34,419 nt of DNA from an uncultured Actinomycetes bacterium (lineage in GTDB: Bacteria; Actinomycetota; UBA4738; CALAEC01), in NCBI GenBank assembly GCA_937890785.1, contig CALAEC010000051.1, positions 1-34,419 of the forward strand. Direction: 5' to 3'. The position numbers and the translations under genes are program-made. The notes under the pieces are model-generated. The model searched no databases. It saw only the letters and a list, made by a program, of their open reading frames with translations, and was not told the origin of the DNA. Below are positions 33,484 to 34,419 of the stretch, in pieces. Each line of letters begins with the position of its first letter. The stretch's first letter is position 1.

Positions 33484-34419
33484 AACACCTCGACCTGGGA
33501 CTGGTCGCCGAGCATCAGACGGTACGCTGCGGGACGGGCCCGGCCGCGGCGAACCTCGACGTCCTTGCCCAGCAGCGACTGGGCCATGCCCCGGACGTCC
33601 TCGAGTCGGCACCGCTCCATGACGATCGAGTCCTCGACCTCGCTGGCCACCACGGCGCAGTCCTCGTAGATCGAGGCGTTCGGGCCCACCAGCGAGTCCT
33701 CCACGATCGTGCCCCGGCCGATGATCGCCGGGCCGCGGACCACCGACCGCGTCACCTTGGCACCGTCCTCCACCACCACTCGCCCGACGATCCGAGACGG
33801 CCCGTCGACCTCACCGTCCACGCGCGGCTCGAGCCGGGACAGCATCATCCGGTTCGCCTCGAGCAGGTCCTCGAGCTTGCCGGTGTCCTTCCACCACCCG
33901 GTGACCATCTCGGCCCGGACCGTGCGGCCGGCGTCGATCATCGCCTGGATCGAGTCCGTGATCTCGAGCTCGCCCCGCCAGGATGGCTCGACGCTGTCGA
34001 TCGCCTCATGCACCGTCCGGTCGAACAGGTACACGCCGACCAGCGCCAGGTCGGAGATCCGCTCCTTCGGCTTCTCGACGAGCCGGACCACGCGGTCCCC
34101 CTCGAGCACGGCCACCCCGAACCGCTCCGGCTCGCGGACCTTGGCCAAGAAGATCTGCGCGTTCGGCGTGTGCCGCTCGAACCTCTGGACGAAGCCGGTG
34201 ATCCCCTCGAGGAGCACGTTGTCGCCGAGGTACATCACGAAGTCGTCGTCACCGAGGAAGTCCCGGGCCACGATGACCGCGTGCGCCAGCCCCAGCGGCT
34301 CGTCCTGCGGGATGTAGGTGATCGACAGCCCCCACCGGGACCCATCGCCGCACGCGGCCTCGACCTCGGCGGCGGTGTGGCCGACCACGATCCCCACCTC
34401 GCGGATCCCGGCCTCGGCG
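33480..34419 (-). CDS. rmlA: Glucose-1-phosphate thymidylyltransferase, long RmlA, C-terminal part
   Basis: About 313 C-terminal residues; the N-terminus with the GxGTRLRP loop lies off the right edge. Visible nucleotidyltransferase features: YIPQDEPLGLAHAVIVAR, FVMYLGDNVL (metal-binding D), FGVAVLEGDRVVRLVEKPKE and GWWKDTGK. A left-handed beta-helix tail follows (SRIVGRVVVEDGAKVTRSVVRGPAIIGRGT), so this is the long form of about 355 residues common in Archaea and some Actinobacteria. It makes dTDP-glucose for rmlB. Its stop overlaps the CTG of the GT4 gene by 4 bases. Confidence 0.92.
   Translation of the reverse strand, partial: AEAGIREVGIVVGHTAAEVEAACGDGSRWGLSITYIPQDEPLGLAHAVIVARDFLGDDDFVMYLGDNVLLEGITGFVQRFERHTPNAQIFLAKVREPERFGVAVLEGDRVVRLVEKPKERISDLALVGVYLFDRTVHEAIDSVEPSWRGELEITDSIQAMIDAGRTVRAEMVTGWWKDTGKLEDLLEANRMMLSRLEPRVDGEVDGPSRIVGRVVVEDGAKVTRSVVRGPAIIGRGTIVEDSLVGPNASIYEDCAVVASEVEDSIVMERCRLEDVRGMAQSLLGKDVEVRRGRARPAAYRLMLGDQSQVEVF

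Overview
The window is a high-GC, gene-dense bacterial chromosome segment, almost all on the minus strand. Its content is actinobacterial: a WhiB iron-sulfur regulator, a DUF3499 protein, a DUF5719/GT2 pair and the coenzyme F420 genes fbiC (one fused CofG-CofH protein), fbiA and fbiB. From recalled gene order, it follows in compressed form the Mycobacterium tuberculosis stretch from secA1 (Rv3240c) to rmlD (Rv3266c): secA, hpf, comFC, ahcY, SIS isomerase, phosphomannomutase, DUF3499, whiB2, fbiA, fbiB, GDP-mannose pyrophosphorylase, wbbL, rmlD. The short archaeal/Thermotoga-type AhcY, the genes not in that order, and the lack of mycolate or arabinan genes suggest a deep-branching, probably uncultured actinobacterium. 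No search could be run, so lineage is inference.

Layout. 1-4529: secA (cut by the left edge), an MFS transporter, a LuxR-type response regulator, a short hibernation factor (hpf) and comFC, with a 289-base structured gap before hpf. 4567-9867: an unrecognised beta-rich protein, ahcY, purine nucleoside phosphorylase, a phosphosugar isomerase, a Trm112-like zinc protein and phosphomannomutase, mostly joined by short start/stop overlaps. 9966-10767: three small Cys-rich proteins. 10768-11071: a hairpin-rich gap holding a candidate small RNA. 11072-16693: L,D-transpeptidase, DUF5719 protein and a 1033-residue GT2/membrane protein. 16782-17388: a histone-like basic protein behind whiB. 17520-22267: fbiC facing away from fbiA-fbiB, with a shared compact promoter. 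22290-23057: a DUF3105 membrane protein. 23054-34419: a long minus-strand envelope-glycan operon (SpoIID-like protein, GDP-mannose pyrophosphorylase, WbbL-like GT, small DMT protein, GT4, Wzt, Wzm, rmlD, rmlB, rmlC, GT4, rmlA), cut by the right edge.

How it fits together. PMM and GDP-mannose pyrophosphorylase make GDP-mannose; rmlABCD make dTDP-L-rhamnose. The glycosyltransferases would use these, and Wzm/Wzt would export the product. L,D-transpeptidase, the SpoIID-like protein and the GT2/DUF5719 pair act at the wall. The fbi genes supply most of the F420 pathway; fbiD is not in the window.

The strongest unlabelled signals are regulatory. Several genes that start transcription units lack a Shine-Dalgarno sequence but have a TANNNT -10 hexamer 6-9 bases before the start codon, which predicts leaderless mRNAs. 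The gaps before hpf and before the DUF3499 gene carry clustered perfect hairpins that no annotated gene explains. No rRNA, tRNA, CRISPR array or insertion sequence was seen.
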